This document shows, one piece after another, positions 51,001-61,556 of a stretch of 64,000 nt of DNA. The position numbers and the translations under genes are program-made. Every line of letters begins with the position of its first letter. Position 1 is the stretch's first letter. The notes under the pieces were generated by a model. That model did no database searches and had not been told where the DNA came from. It worked only from the letters and a program-made list of their open reading frames with translations. Origin of the DNA: Micromonospora profundi (GTDB taxonomy: Bacteria > Actinomycetota > Actinomycetes > Mycobacteriales > Micromonosporaceae); assembly GCF_011927785.1 (NCBI RefSeq), contig NZ_JAATJK010000001.1:4745001-4809000 (forward strand), in the 5' to 3' direction.

Positions 51001-52254
51001 TCAGACCGGGGCCGAGGATGCCGTCGCTCGTGTCGCCCGGTGCGCGCCGACGTGCCCGGGTGGGCGCGCGTCCGCCGACGTCGACTCGGCCGGTGTCTGT
51101 CGCATCCGCCCGAGGAACCACACCACCACAAGCGCCTCGCAGAGCAACAGTTGGAGCACGAGGTCGGACACGTCGGCCGCCCAGACGAGCGCCACGGCAA
51201 CCCCTGCGAACGCGATGATCCGCGATCCGATGGCGGAGGCCAGGTAGCGACGCGGACGGGCCCAGGTCATGTGGCGGACGGACAGCCAGGTGGAGACCGC
51301 GAGCAGCAGCTTGTAGAGGCAGTAGCCAGCGATCGCCGCGGCGCCCACGGCGGCCAGGTCGGGGGCGAGCAACCGGCGTACCTGTTCGCTGGCGAGGACC
51401 ACCACCGACACGCCGAGCCACGCCACGAGGGTCAACCCGCGGGTCACTGTGCGCCAGCGTGCCGTCCGGCCGGCCACGATGTCCTCGCGGGTGCTGGCCG
51501 AGAGCACCACGTGGAACGGGCCGAATACGAGATCCAGCGCCCGCAGCACCACCACTGCTGTCTGCCCCGCTGCGGCGCCCGCCACCGACGGCAACGCGAT
51601 CGTGTACGCCAGATCGGCAAGAGCCGCCACGCAGTAGACCGAGCCGACCGACAGGCTCTGCCGGGCACCTGGCCGGATCGTGCCGACCGAGGCGACCCGG
51701 GATCGCAGCGTCACCCAGGCCAGCACGGCGAGCTGCGCGGGCACGGCGGCGATGTCCACCCGCACGTCGGCAGAGAGGAGGAGCACACCGCTCACCAGGG
51801 TCCCGAGGGCGGTGAGCTGAGGGATGAGGTTGGCGCTGCCCGGGGATCGGGTACGCGCGCAGGCCCAGAACATCGCCTCCACCGGCAGTTGGAGGAGCAC
51901 CGGGGCGACCACGCACAACCGGTCGGTGATGCTGCTGTCCGGCAGCGCAACGGAGACCGACAGGAAGGCCACGGCGGCGACCGGCAGCGCCACCAGGGCG
52001 GACACACGTCGAGCCCAGCTCTCCAGACGCCAGTCGTCGGGGACGACTCCCGCCGACAGCGGCCGGCCGACAAGCGCCTCCATCAGCGTGTACGGGATGG
52101 CGAGCAGGGTGCCGAGCAGTGCGACGAGTGCCAGCCGGTCGTTGTCGGCCCACGACGCGTAGAGGAACAGCGCCACGCTTGACAGCCGGGTGAGCGCCTG
52201 CACGGAGATCTGCGACCGTTGCAGACGCAGCACCGTGGTGGAGAGCATGCGCAC
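51001..52254 (-). CDS. polysaccharide flippase-like multi-pass membrane protein
   Basis: A protein of 417 residues with ten to twelve membrane segments and a MATE/Wzx-like pattern (QALTRLSSVALFLYASW, ALDLVFGPFHVVLSASTREDIVAG). No strong signature names it, but its place beside an O-antigen-ligase-like gene and three glycosyltransferases points to lipid-linked glycan export. I use a GTG spaced 8 bp after GGAGG; two GTGs further upstream overlap the preceding gene. A Thr/Ser/Ala tail follows the last helix. Confidence 0.72.
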   Translation of the reverse strand: MRMLSTTVLRLQRSQISVQALTRLSSVALFLYASWADNDRLALVALLGTLLAIPYTLMEALVGRPLSAGVVPDDWRLESWARRVSALVALPVAAVAFLSVSVALPDSSITDRLCVVAPVLLQLPVEAMFWACARTRSPGSANLIPQLTALGTLVSGVLLLSADVRVDIAAVPAQLAVLAWVTLRSRVASVGTIRPGARQSLSVGSVYCVAALADLAYTIALPSVAGAAAGQTAVVVLRALDLVFGPFHVVLSASTREDIVAGRTARWRTVTRGLTLVAWLGVSVVVLASEQVRRLLAPDLAAVGAAAIAGYCLYKLLLAVSTWLSVRHMTWARPRRYLASAIGSRIIAFAGVAVALVWAADVSDLVLQLLLCEALVVVWFLGRMRQTPAESTSADARPPGHVGAHRATRATASSAPV

Positions 52255-52256
52255 GA

Positions 52257-53993
52257 TCACCACCTCCGGTTGTCGTCGGGGTGCCGGTGTTCCGGGCGGG
52301 TCACCGGCAGGACAGCGGTGCTGTCGTCGTCCCTGCGGCCGTACGACGGAGGCGGTTGCTGGTGGCGCGGTGCCGCGGAACGCTGCGGGTCATCGCCCCT
52401 GCGTGCGGAGCGCTGCGGCGGGAGGATCACGGTGTCGGCGTCGACGGGCTGCCGCGCGACCCTCTGCGGTTCCACCCGGGGCAACACCACCGTCTCCGCC
52501 TCCACCCGGGGCAGCACCACGGTCTCCGCGTCGACAGGCCGCCGTCGCTCGGGCGGTCGAGCCGGCGGGTGCGCGACGGGCGGGACCGCCGACGCCTGTC
52601 GCACGTCGACGGCGGGCGCAACGGGCGCCGGCGGCAGCGGGTCCAGGTGGTTCCCGTACGCGACGAAGACCGCGAGACACATCGTCGCGCCCGTGTACTC
52701 CCAGGCTTCGATGACGAGGAACGCAGCCGAGAGGCCGGTCAGGACGGCGAGATGGGAAACGGCGGACGGGAGCGTTGAGGCGTACCGCCAGAGTCGGACG
52801 AGCAGGTATCCGATCCCGGCGATCAGCACCACCATCATCGGCAGCCCGTACTGGAGGGCGACGCTGACGAAGTAGTTGTCGACGAAGACCTGCCCGCCGG
52901 AGGCGGCTCGCGACACCGTCGCCGCTCCGGCGGCACCGATGCCACGGCCCCAGAGCGGAAGGTCACCGTCGAGCAACCCCGACCACACCTCGAAACGCTG
53001 GAAGAGGCTGCGCGCACCGGTCGCGCCGACGGCCACGAAACCGACAGTCACGCACGCCACGACACCGAGCCCGACGAGGCGGGCGCGGCGACGAGCGGCG
53101 GCGCCGCCGGAACGGTTGCCCACGGCGGCGGCGATGACCCCGCCGACGACGAGCAGCGCACCGGAACGGGACGTGCTGAGCGCGAGGCAGACAACCGCCG
53201 AGACCGCGCCGACGTGCCACGACCAGCGGGTGGGCCGGGCGCCGGAGGTCAGCCAGAGCGCCACGTACCCGAGCAGGAACGCGCCGGCGAGGATGCCCAG
53301 CTCGGCGTTGACCTCGGTGAGGCCGGGAGCCCGGAACGTGTCGCCGATGTAGCGGATCGCCCGGCCATCTTCGAAACCCCACTGGACGAGCTGCTGCGGC
53401 CCGATGATCAGCTCTGCGACGGTGGCGACGCCGTTGGCCATCAGCAGCCAGGCGGCGACTGTCACGATCCGGGTCATCCCTGGCGCGCCAAGGCCCAGCA
53501 GGGCCAGCAGGAGAAGGAACGGCAGCACTGTGAGCCGGAGCCCGGACAGGGTCTGCCCCGGCCCGTGGTGCGCGATGCCGATCAGGCTCCAGACGCCCAG
53601 CACCAGAAGGCCCACGCCGACGCCGACGACCTGCCGGCGGCTCCAGCCACCACGCAGCACGCAGCGCAGGGCGTGCACGCCGGCTATCGCCGCTGCGGAC
53701 AACCCGAGGGCGTACTCGCGACCACCGAAGGCGTCACCGACAATCCCCTCCACGCCGGCGAGGCGCAGACCCAACGGCGCGTTCAGCACGACGAGGACGT
53801 ACGCGAGGCCCGGCAGTGGAAACACCGCGAGCGCGGCGAACACGACGACGAAGGCCGGCAGGAGCGGCGGGGCACCGGCGAGCAGGCACACCACTGTGGC
53901 CACCGGCACGGCGGCAACCGCGCCGAGCAGGACCCGCACCGTACGCCAGCGGATCGGGCCCGGCGACCGCACCGCGCGCCGACCGGCCGTCAT
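52257..53993 (-). CDS. O-antigen ligase/polymerase-like membrane protein with repetitive Thr-containing tail
   Basis: A 578-residue protein with about ten membrane segments, a large extracytoplasmic loop (NKTM start; DTFRAPGLTEVNAELG, LWGRGIGAAGAATV) and the Wzy/WaaL pattern. It would polymerise or ligate lipid-linked glycan outside the membrane. From about residue 475 it has a Pro/Arg/Asp-rich cytoplasmic tail with a repeated core: DAETVVLP, EAETVVLP, DADTVILP and DDSTAVLP (Thr491, 501, 521, 559). This tail is not part of the ligase fold. The ATG overlaps the upstream glycosyltransferase stop (ATGA). Confidence 0.82.
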   Translation of the reverse strand: MTAGRRAVRSPGPIRWRTVRVLLGAVAAVPVATVVCLLAGAPPLLPAFVVVFAALAVFPLPGLAYVLVVLNAPLGLRLAGVEGIVGDAFGGREYALGLSAAAIAGVHALRCVLRGGWSRRQVVGVGVGLLVLGVWSLIGIAHHGPGQTLSGLRLTVLPFLLLLALLGLGAPGMTRIVTVAAWLLMANGVATVAELIIGPQQLVQWGFEDGRAIRYIGDTFRAPGLTEVNAELGILAGAFLLGYVALWLTSGARPTRWSWHVGAVSAVVCLALSTSRSGALLVVGGVIAAAVGNRSGGAAARRRARLVGLGVVACVTVGFVAVGATGARSLFQRFEVWSGLLDGDLPLWGRGIGAAGAATVSRAASGGQVFVDNYFVSVALQYGLPMMVVLIAGIGYLLVRLWRYASTLPSAVSHLAVLTGLSAAFLVIEAWEYTGATMCLAVFVAYGNHLDPLPPAPVAPAVDVRQASAVPPVAHPPARPPERRRPVDAETVVLPRVEAETVVLPRVEPQRVARQPVDADTVILPPQRSARRGDDPQRSAAPRHQQPPPSYGRRDDDSTAVLPVTRPEHRHPDDNRRW

Positions 53994-55165
53994 CGTCTTG
54001 TTGCCGGGACTCGTCGCCGTCCCGCGTCGTCCGCGCGCAGCGCGGTGTAAGCGTCGACAACAGCGTCGACGTGCCGGTCCCAGTTCAGCTCGCGCCCGTC
54101 CCGGGCCGCGGCAGCCGCGATCGTGTCGTAGTCGGCAGGCGGCATGCTGGCGGCCCGACGCATGGTCTCGGTCAACTCCGCGCGCGTCCGGAAGATCCGC
54201 AGGGATTCGTCCGATGCCATCGGCGGCCGGGCCACCTCGCTGGAGATGATCGGACGGCCGGCCCGCAGCGCCTCGACGCACGAGATCGGGAAGTTCTCGG
54301 CCCACTGGCTGGGGAAGACGAGCCAGCCGGCCCGCGCCATCGCTGCCTGCTTGCCCGCCGTGTCGAGGAAGCCCAGGTATTCGAGCCCGGGCAGTTTACG
54401 CGCCGCCGCCTCGACGTCGGCCCGGCGTGGGCCGTCACCGCCGATGAGCAGTGTGGCGCCGTCCTGGCCGGCCACCTCCCGCCACGCGGCCAGCAGCAGG
54501 TCGATGCCCTTGTGCTCACTGAGCGCACCGAGGAACAGGAACACCGCAGGGTTGCCGGCCGGCCAGGACACCGGGCCGCCGGTCTCCGGCACGGCGAGCG
54601 GTACGACAGTCCCGCCCAGCGTGGACCCCTGCGGAAGGTGCCGCTGGGCGATGTCCCGGGTACGCGCGGCCGGCCACAGCAGCGAGACCCCGCGCAGTTG
54701 CCGGACCAGCCACGCCGACCGGGCTCGCAGCAGGCGGTCGGTCAGGTCTGACCTGCCCTGGTTGGCGAGACTGTTGTTCGGGTCGGCTACGGCGTAGTCG
54801 TGGACCGTGTGGCAGGTCGGCCACGTTCTGGCGATCCGGGCCAGCGGCAGGACGCCCAGGCCCTGCCAGTTGTGCACGTGCACCACGTCCGGGGCGAAGT
54901 CGCGCAGGGCGTTCAGGCGCAGGCCGGTCGGGTCGGCCAGGTCACCGAGATGGGTGAGGACCTTGCCGAGCCGCGGGTCGGCGCCGCCCAGGCGGGCCGA
55001 GATCCTCGTGTCGACGGGCGCGTCGGTGGGCAGGCTGTGCGGCGACGGGCGGCTGAACACCTGCACCTCGTGACCGCGGTCGACGAGCGCGGCGGAGAGG
55101 TCCCGCACGTACTGCTCCGCGCCGCCGCGGATCGCGAACGACGAGTGGACCATGGCGATCCGCAC
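53990..55165 (-). CDS. glycosyltransferase family 4 (GT-B fold), first of three
   Basis: A 391-residue cytosolic glycosyltransferase: N-terminal GGAEQYVRDLSAALVDRGHEVQVFS acceptor-side domain, HNWQGLG and HDYAVADPN, then FLFLGALSEHKGIDLLLAAW and the donor-binding EX7E region FPISCVEALRAGRPIISSE. It transfers an activated sugar to a lipid-linked acceptor. It sits between another GT4 gene, 3 bp upstream, and the ligase gene, which it overlaps by ATGA. A GTG start is used; an ATG four codons later is possible. Confidence 0.9.
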   Translation of the reverse strand: MRIAMVHSSFAIRGGAEQYVRDLSAALVDRGHEVQVFSRPSPHSLPTDAPVDTRISARLGGADPRLGKVLTHLGDLADPTGLRLNALRDFAPDVVHVHNWQGLGVLPLARIARTWPTCHTVHDYAVADPNNSLANQGRSDLTDRLLRARSAWLVRQLRGVSLLWPAARTRDIAQRHLPQGSTLGGTVVPLAVPETGGPVSWPAGNPAVFLFLGALSEHKGIDLLLAAWREVAGQDGATLLIGGDGPRRADVEAAARKLPGLEYLGFLDTAGKQAAMARAGWLVFPSQWAENFPISCVEALRAGRPIISSEVARPPMASDESLRIFRTRAELTETMRRAASMPPADYDTIAAAAARDGRELNWDRHVDAVVDAYTALRADDAGRRRVPATRR

Positions 55166-55168
55166 TGC

Positions 55169-56281
55169 TCAGGCCTGCTTTCCGGTCGTCTGGGACAGGG
55201 CACGACCGTCCTGGTCGGCGTCGAGCAGGTGCGCCAGGTGAGCGGTCGCGTCGCGCCAGGAACGCCCGGCGGCACCCGCCCTCGGTCGAGGACCTCCCAC
55301 GGCCTCGCCCACCGCCCGGACCAGCGCCGCCGCCGTCCAGGTCGTCATCCGTTCGGCCCGACCGTCGGTCGCCTCGAGCAGGGCGGGGTCCGGTGAGATG
55401 ACTGTGGGTGTGCCCAACCGGAGCGCCTCGGCGGCCGGCAGCCCGTACCCCTCGAAGTGACTCGGCATCAGGAACGCGGCGGCGTTGGCGACGGCCGCCG
55501 CGTAGTCGGCGTCGGAGAGCCTGTCGAGCAGCACCACCCGGTCGGCCGCCGGGGACGCCGCCACGGCGTCGGTGAACCGGTCGATGCGCTGACCGCCGGT
55601 GAGCACCGCGAGCACCAGGTCGGGAAGGTCGGCCAGAGCCTCGACGGCCAGCTCGACCCCCTTGTGGGCCGCGTGGCCGGCGACCAGGAGGTACTGGCGC
55701 ACCCCGCCGGTGCGGGCCGCGAGTTCCGGCGGAAGCGCACCGGGTACGACGTCCACGTCGCTGCCCGGATACCAGACGGTGGCCCGGTTCTCCGGCACGC
55801 CGTAGAGCCCCAGGAGGTCGTGGCGGGTACGGGCGCTGACGCAGAGCAACTGCCGGGACCTGTTGATCGCCGTCGCGTAGCTGGCCCGCCGGTACTGCCG
55901 CACCGACGTCGACAGGTCGTGCGGCCAGAGCCGGAAGGCGAGATCGTGGACGACCGTGGTGACCGGCAGTTGGCTGCCGACCATGGCGACCGATGGGCTC
56001 AGGGAGAGCACCTGCGCACCCGCCGGCTCCTGCCGGGCCTCACCGGTGACCCGACGCAGGGTCGTGGTGGCGGACGCGACGGCCCGGGCCCGGTCGCCGG
56101 CCTGCCGGCTGACCACCGCCACCTCGGCGGCGGCCCCGGCGGGCACCTCCCACGTCGGGGGTACGGCGACGAGCCGCAGCCGCTGCCCGGCCGGCCAGTG
56201 CCGCACGACCTCGGTGAGGACGCGGGTGATGCCGCCCGGACCGACACCGCTGCAGTCGACGATGGTGTCAGCGGGTCTCAT
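55169..56281 (-). CDS. glycosyltransferase family 4 (GT-B fold), second of three
   Basis: A 370-residue glycosyltransferase. VGPGGITRVLTEVVRHW forms the N-terminal nucleotide-sugar pocket, VVHDLAFRLWP follows, and the C-terminal donor domain reads YLLVAGHAAHKGVELAVEAL and SHFEGYGLPAAEALRLGTPTVIS. It begins at an ATG inside the end of the upstream GT gene (14-bp overlap), so it is translationally coupled. The sugar is unknown. Confidence 0.9.
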   Translation of the reverse strand: MRPADTIVDCSGVGPGGITRVLTEVVRHWPAGQRLRLVAVPPTWEVPAGAAAEVAVVSRQAGDRARAVASATTTLRRVTGEARQEPAGAQVLSLSPSVAMVGSQLPVTTVVHDLAFRLWPHDLSTSVRQYRRASYATAINRSRQLLCVSARTRHDLLGLYGVPENRATVWYPGSDVDVVPGALPPELAARTGGVRQYLLVAGHAAHKGVELAVEALADLPDLVLAVLTGGQRIDRFTDAVAASPAADRVVLLDRLSDADYAAAVANAAAFLMPSHFEGYGLPAAEALRLGTPTVISPDPALLEATDGRAERMTTWTAAALVRAVGEAVGGPRPRAGAAGRSWRDATAHLAHLLDADQDGRALSQTTGKQA

Positions 56282-57401
56282 GCGCGATCCACTCGCCCAT
56301 CTCGTGCTGGAACCGCTGCGGTGAGAAGGCCATCGCGTGTTTGCGGATGCGCGCCGCGTCGAGTTCGCCGACACGGCGTACGGCGGCGGCGTGGTCGGCC
56401 GGTCGCATCGAGCCGATCAGGAAGCCCGTCTCGCCGTTGACGACAGTCTCCAGCAGGCCGCCGGTGTTCAGACCGATCACCGGAGTTCCGCACGCCTGCG
56501 CCTCCACCGGGATGATGCCGAAGTCCTCGTGTGCCGGGAACAGCAGCGCGCGGGCGCCCGCGTAAAGCTCCCGCAGCCGCTCCCGGGAGGGCCGCACCTC
56601 GAAGGTCACCGGCACCCCGACGGTGGCGGCGAGCCGGCGCAGCCTCGCCTCCTCCGGCCCGGAACCGGCCACGACAAGGGGCAGTCCCGACTCGGCGGCG
56701 ATCTCGATCATCAGGTCGAAGTTCTTGTACGGGATCCAGCGCCCCACACCCAGCAGGTAGTCACGGGCGGGTTGGACCGGGGCCTCGGCGAAGTACTCGA
56801 CGTCGACGGGCGGGTGGATCACGACGGCGTCACGCTTCCAGAACCGCTGGATCCGCGCCTGCACCTCGCGGGAGTTCGCGGCGTACGCCTGCACGTGCCG
56901 GCTGAGCCGGACGTCGACAGACTGGAGCGCCTTGCGGGGGCCGCTGAGCAGCGCGCCCGAGCCCCGACCGTCGAAGTCAGGGCTCCAGACATAGCGTGCC
57001 GGCGAGTGCACGTAGCTCAGGTGCCGGGTCCGTTCCGGCGGGCCGAGCCGCACGGTGTGGGCGAACGCGTGGCTGGACGAGATGACCACGTCGTAGCGCT
57101 CGTCGCCGACTGTCCGCCAGGCCAGGGGCATGAGGGGCAGCGCGAGGGCCTTGCTGCGGCGCAACGGCGTCTTGGCCAGCCACGTCTCGTGCAGACCGAG
57201 GCGGTCCACCTCGACGTCCCGGTCCGCCCAGAGCACGATGCGGCGCGCGTGCGGCACAAGGTCCGCGATGGCGAGGAACACGTTCTCCGATCCGCCTGTG
57301 GCGCCGAACCACTCGTGGACGACCGCCACGGAGCGGTCGGCGAGCAGCGGCGTCGACGCCGGGGGCGGCACGGTCGGCTGGACGTTGTCCAACGAGGTCA
57401 T
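56268..57401 (-). CDS. glycosyltransferase family 4 (GT-B fold), third of three
   Basis: A 377-residue glycosyltransferase. Features are VVHEWFGATGGSENVFLAIADL, VHSPARYVWSPDFD, YLLGVGRWIPYKNFDLMIE and FPAHEDFGIIPVEAQACGTPVIGLNTGG, close to WbaZ/mannosyltransferase-like GT4 enzymes. It is the first gene of the leftward GT-GT-GT-ligase-flippase operon. It starts at an ATG 54 bp downstream of the pseudokinase-like gene, which is transcribed the same way. Confidence 0.9.
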   Translation of the reverse strand: MTSLDNVQPTVPPPASTPLLADRSVAVVHEWFGATGGSENVFLAIADLVPHARRIVLWADRDVEVDRLGLHETWLAKTPLRRSKALALPLMPLAWRTVGDERYDVVISSSHAFAHTVRLGPPERTRHLSYVHSPARYVWSPDFDGRGSGALLSGPRKALQSVDVRLSRHVQAYAANSREVQARIQRFWKRDAVVIHPPVDVEYFAEAPVQPARDYLLGVGRWIPYKNFDLMIEIAAESGLPLVVAGSGPEEARLRRLAATVGVPVTFEVRPSRERLRELYAGARALLFPAHEDFGIIPVEAQACGTPVIGLNTGGLLETVVNGETGFLIGSMRPADHAAAVRRVGELDAARIRKHAMAFSPQRFQHEMGEWIAHETR

Positions 57402-57455
57402 CGTTCCTCACTCATGTCAACGGTCGGCTCGCCGGGCGTACCTCCGGTGCCGGTG

Positions 57456-58835
57456 TCAGCTGTTGCGGCGCCACAGGTCCCGCAGCGCGTCCCAGTTGCC
57501 CGCGATGCCGGCCTCGCACAGGGTTTCGACGTAGAAGGCGCCGTTGACGTCGTCGCGGTCCCACCACACGCCGCACACGGTCCGGCCGTCTCCGCCCTTG
57601 AAGGCGTACTCGACGTAGCTGCCGGGTGCGCCGGTCACGCCGCCCGTCGTCCGGGTGGCCTCGCGCAGCCCCGGCGCCAGCGCGCCGCCGGCCAGGTTGA
57701 GCTGCTGACGGTACGCACGCGCCGCGTCCTTCTCCGCCTTCGCGGGGTACAGCGCGAAGTGCACGGAGGCTCCGCCGTACCGGCAGAAGACGTGGCGTCG
57801 CTCGTCGGCCGGCAGCGGCGGACCGCCGACCTCGGTGTCGACGGCGCACCCTCCCGCGGCGGCCAGCCAGGGCTCTGCAAGCGGCGCGAGGTCGCCGTCG
57901 AACTTGGTCTTGTTGATGGAGAACTGCGTCGCCTCGAACGGTGCGAGCGAGGCGTTCGGCGCCGGCGCTTCGGGCTCGTCGTCGGATCGGTTGACGCCGC
58001 CGACGAAGAACCCGGCGGTGCCGGCGGCCAGGACGAGCACCACGGCGGCGACAGCGAGGAGCCACTTGGGCCGCTGCGGGGGCCGCTGCACGGGCGCGAT
58101 CCGCCGACCCGTACCGCCGAACGGATCCTGCGAGGGCGACTGCGGCGGCAGGCCGTCGGATGCGGTCGCGGACGCGGATGCCGAGCTGTAGGTCGCGGGA
58201 CCGTAGGTCACAGGGGCCGGGCTCTGGGTCGCCGGTGCCGGGCTGTGGGTCGCGGGTGCGGGGCTCTGCGACGGTACGGGTGAGCCGGGCGCACCCGAGA
58301 CGGGCTGCGACGGGCTGGACACCGGCTGCCCGGAGACCGGGTTGGTGTGCACCGCCCAGGGAAGTTGCGGCATGTGCGCCACCAGCTCGGGCGCACCGGA
58401 GACCGGCGCTCCGCTGGCCTGCTGCGGCACACCGGAAACCGGCGGTGCCGAGGCAGGCGGTGCTGAGGCAGGTGCCGCCGAGGTGGGCGGCGCCGACATG
58501 GGTGGCGCGGAGACCGGCAGGTCGGGCACTGGCTGGTAGGCCATGCCGAGGCTCTGGAAGAGGCGCTGCGGCGCGTTCCCCTCCTCGGCCCGGTAGGCCA
58601 CCCACGGGTGGGCGGCGGTCAGGTTGGCGTGCGCGTATCGGTGACCGCCGGCGGCCTGCGCCAGCGCGTTCGCGGCGTTGCCGAAGGCCACCCGCCAGCG
58701 CTCGTCGGACGCGGCGACGCCGTCGAGCACGGCCACCGTGGCGAACTGGCCCTGCCCGTCGACTGCGGCCCACGCCTTGCCAACCTGGCAGGCGCCCAAC
58801 ATGTGGGTGTACCTGTACGGGTTCTCCGGCTGCAT
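57456..58835 (-). CDS. membrane protein with degenerate kinase N-lobe and Pro-rich linker
   Basis: A 459-residue protein. Residues 7-75 read like the start of a PknB-type kinase: YRYTHMLGACQVGKAWAAVD resembles a glycine-rich loop, and TVAVLDG stands where VAVK is expected, with Leu37 replacing the catalytic Lys. No catalytic loop or DFG follows. A Pro/Ser/Ala-rich linker of about 150 residues then leads to a membrane segment (WLLAVAAVVLVLAAG) and an extracytoplasmic domain with four Cys (residues 290-459). It may sense or bind rather than phosphorylate. It lies upstream of the glycosyltransferase operon. Confidence 0.75.
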   Translation of the reverse strand: MQPENPYRYTHMLGACQVGKAWAAVDGQGQFATVAVLDGVAASDERWRVAFGNAANALAQAAGGHRYAHANLTAAHPWVAYRAEEGNAPQRLFQSLGMAYQPVPDLPVSAPPMSAPPTSAAPASAPPASAPPVSGVPQQASGAPVSGAPELVAHMPQLPWAVHTNPVSGQPVSSPSQPVSGAPGSPVPSQSPAPATHSPAPATQSPAPVTYGPATYSSASASATASDGLPPQSPSQDPFGGTGRRIAPVQRPPQRPKWLLAVAAVVLVLAAGTAGFFVGGVNRSDDEPEAPAPNASLAPFEATQFSINKTKFDGDLAPLAEPWLAAAGGCAVDTEVGGPPLPADERRHVFCRYGGASVHFALYPAKAEKDAARAYRQQLNLAGGALAPGLREATRTTGGVTGAPGSYVEYAFKGGDGRTVCGVWWDRDDVNGAFYVETLCEAGIAGNWDALRDLWRRNS

Positions 58836-58955
58836 GCCACTCCTCCGCTCGACCGCCGTGCGGATCCTACAGAGGTGGTGCCATCGCAGCGTCCCGCCGG
58901 TCGGCGGTGCGACAGGTCGGGGCCCCGGCGGGCAGCCCAGCCGCCCCTTGCCCTC

Positions 58956-58967
58956 TGAAAGTTTTCA
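58956..58967. promoter_or_regulatory. putative operator upstream of the RpiR-type regulator
   Basis: TGAAA-GT-TTTCA, an inverted repeat with a 2-bp centre, 16 bp before the regulator start and followed by ATGCAT. RpiR-family regulators often bind such short palindromes and control their own operon. Confidence 0.45.
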
Positions 58968-58983
58968 TGCATAGAGTCGCGGT

Positions 58984-59835
58984 GTGAATGAGACAGGGGT
59001 CGAGGCGCCGGTGGAGCAGGTGCTCGACCTGTTCGACGGGGTGCGGCTCACCCCGACCCAGCGCCGCATCGCGCACTGTCTCGTACAGCACGGCCCGGCG
59101 GTGGCGTACCTGTCCGCGGCGGAGGTCGCCGAGCTGGCCGGGGTCAGCCAGCCGTCGGTGACCCGGTTCGCCGTCGCGCTCGGCCACGACGGCTACCCGG
59201 CGCTGCGCCGCCGGCTGCGAGGCCTCACCACTGCCAGACCCGGTGGTCCGGCGGACGCCGGAAACGAACTCCAGCAGGCGGTACGCGCCGAGATGGGCAA
59301 CCTGGACCGGCTGGCCGGTCAACTCGCCGACCGGGACCGGATCGCCGAGACCGGCAGGCTGCTCGCGGCCAGCCGCCCACTGCCGGTGCTCGGCCTGCGT
59401 GCCGCCGCACCGCTTGCCGCGTACTTCGCCTACTTCGCCGCCAAGGTGCACCCGGACGTGCGGGTCCTCGACGACGGCGGCAGCCTGCTGACCGACCGCC
59501 TCGAACAGGCCGCCGAGGCCGGCGCTTCGGCGGTGCTGGCCTTCGTGCTGCCCCGCTACCCCCGCGAGACCCTTGACGCGCTGCGCGACGCGCGGGCCAC
59601 CGGCCTGACCGTCGTGGCGATCACCGACTCGCCGGTCAGCCCCGCCACCGAGCACGCCGACGTGGTGCTGCCCGCCGCCGTCGGCGCCCAACTCGTCTTC
59701 GACCTGCACACCGCCCCGATGACCCTGGCCATGGTGCTGTTGCAGGCGATCTGCGACGCCGCGCCGGCCGACACGCAGCGCCGGCTGGAAGCGTTCGAAG
59801 CCTCGGCGGCCCGCCGTCAGTTGTTCCTCGGATGA
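58984..59835 (+). CDS. MurR/RpiR-family transcriptional regulator (SIS domain)
   Basis: A 283-residue regulator. The N-terminal helix-turn-helix ([36 protein letters not shown]) is followed by a SIS domain (about 115-265: [39 protein letters not shown]). RpiR proteins sense phosphorylated sugars or other metabolites. As it lies 16 bp before hutU, it is probably the histidine-utilisation regulator of this operon, with urocanate or a related compound as a possible ligand. The GTG start is close to a 12-bp palindrome. Confidence 0.88.
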   Translation: MNETGVEAPVEQVLDLFDGVRLTPTQRRIAHCLVQHGPAVAYLSAAEVAELAGVSQPSVTRFAVALGHDGYPALRRRLRGLTTARPGGPADAGNELQQAVRAEMGNLDRLAGQLADRDRIAETGRLLAASRPLPVLGLRAAAPLAAYFAYFAAKVHPDVRVLDDGGSLLTDRLEQAAEAGASAVLAFVLPRYPRETLDALRDARATGLTVVAITDSPVSPATEHADVVLPAAVGAQLVFDLHTAPMTLAMVLLQAICDAAPADTQRRLEAFEASAARRQLFLG

Positions 59836-59851
59836 CCGGAGGAGACCAGAG

Positions 59852-61501
<1,650 letters not shown>

Positions 61502-61556
61502 GGAAGGACACCTTGTTATCGGATTTTGTTGTAGAAGGGGCCCTTCCTAACAAGTT
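61502..61556. repeat. GGGGCCCTTCC-type palindromic repeat at a gene start
   Basis: AGGAAGG...AGAAGGGGCCCTTCCT lies between hutU and the amidohydrolase gene and reads into the latter. It shares its core with the repeat at 29585-29640. It appears to supply both the ribosome-binding site and the first codons of the next gene. Confidence 0.65.

Noticed and set aside
53214..54249. Plus-strand frames opposite the ligase and glycosyltransferase genes
   Set aside because: Antisense shadows with Arg/Ala/Pro/Thr bias, no motifs and no ribosome sites.
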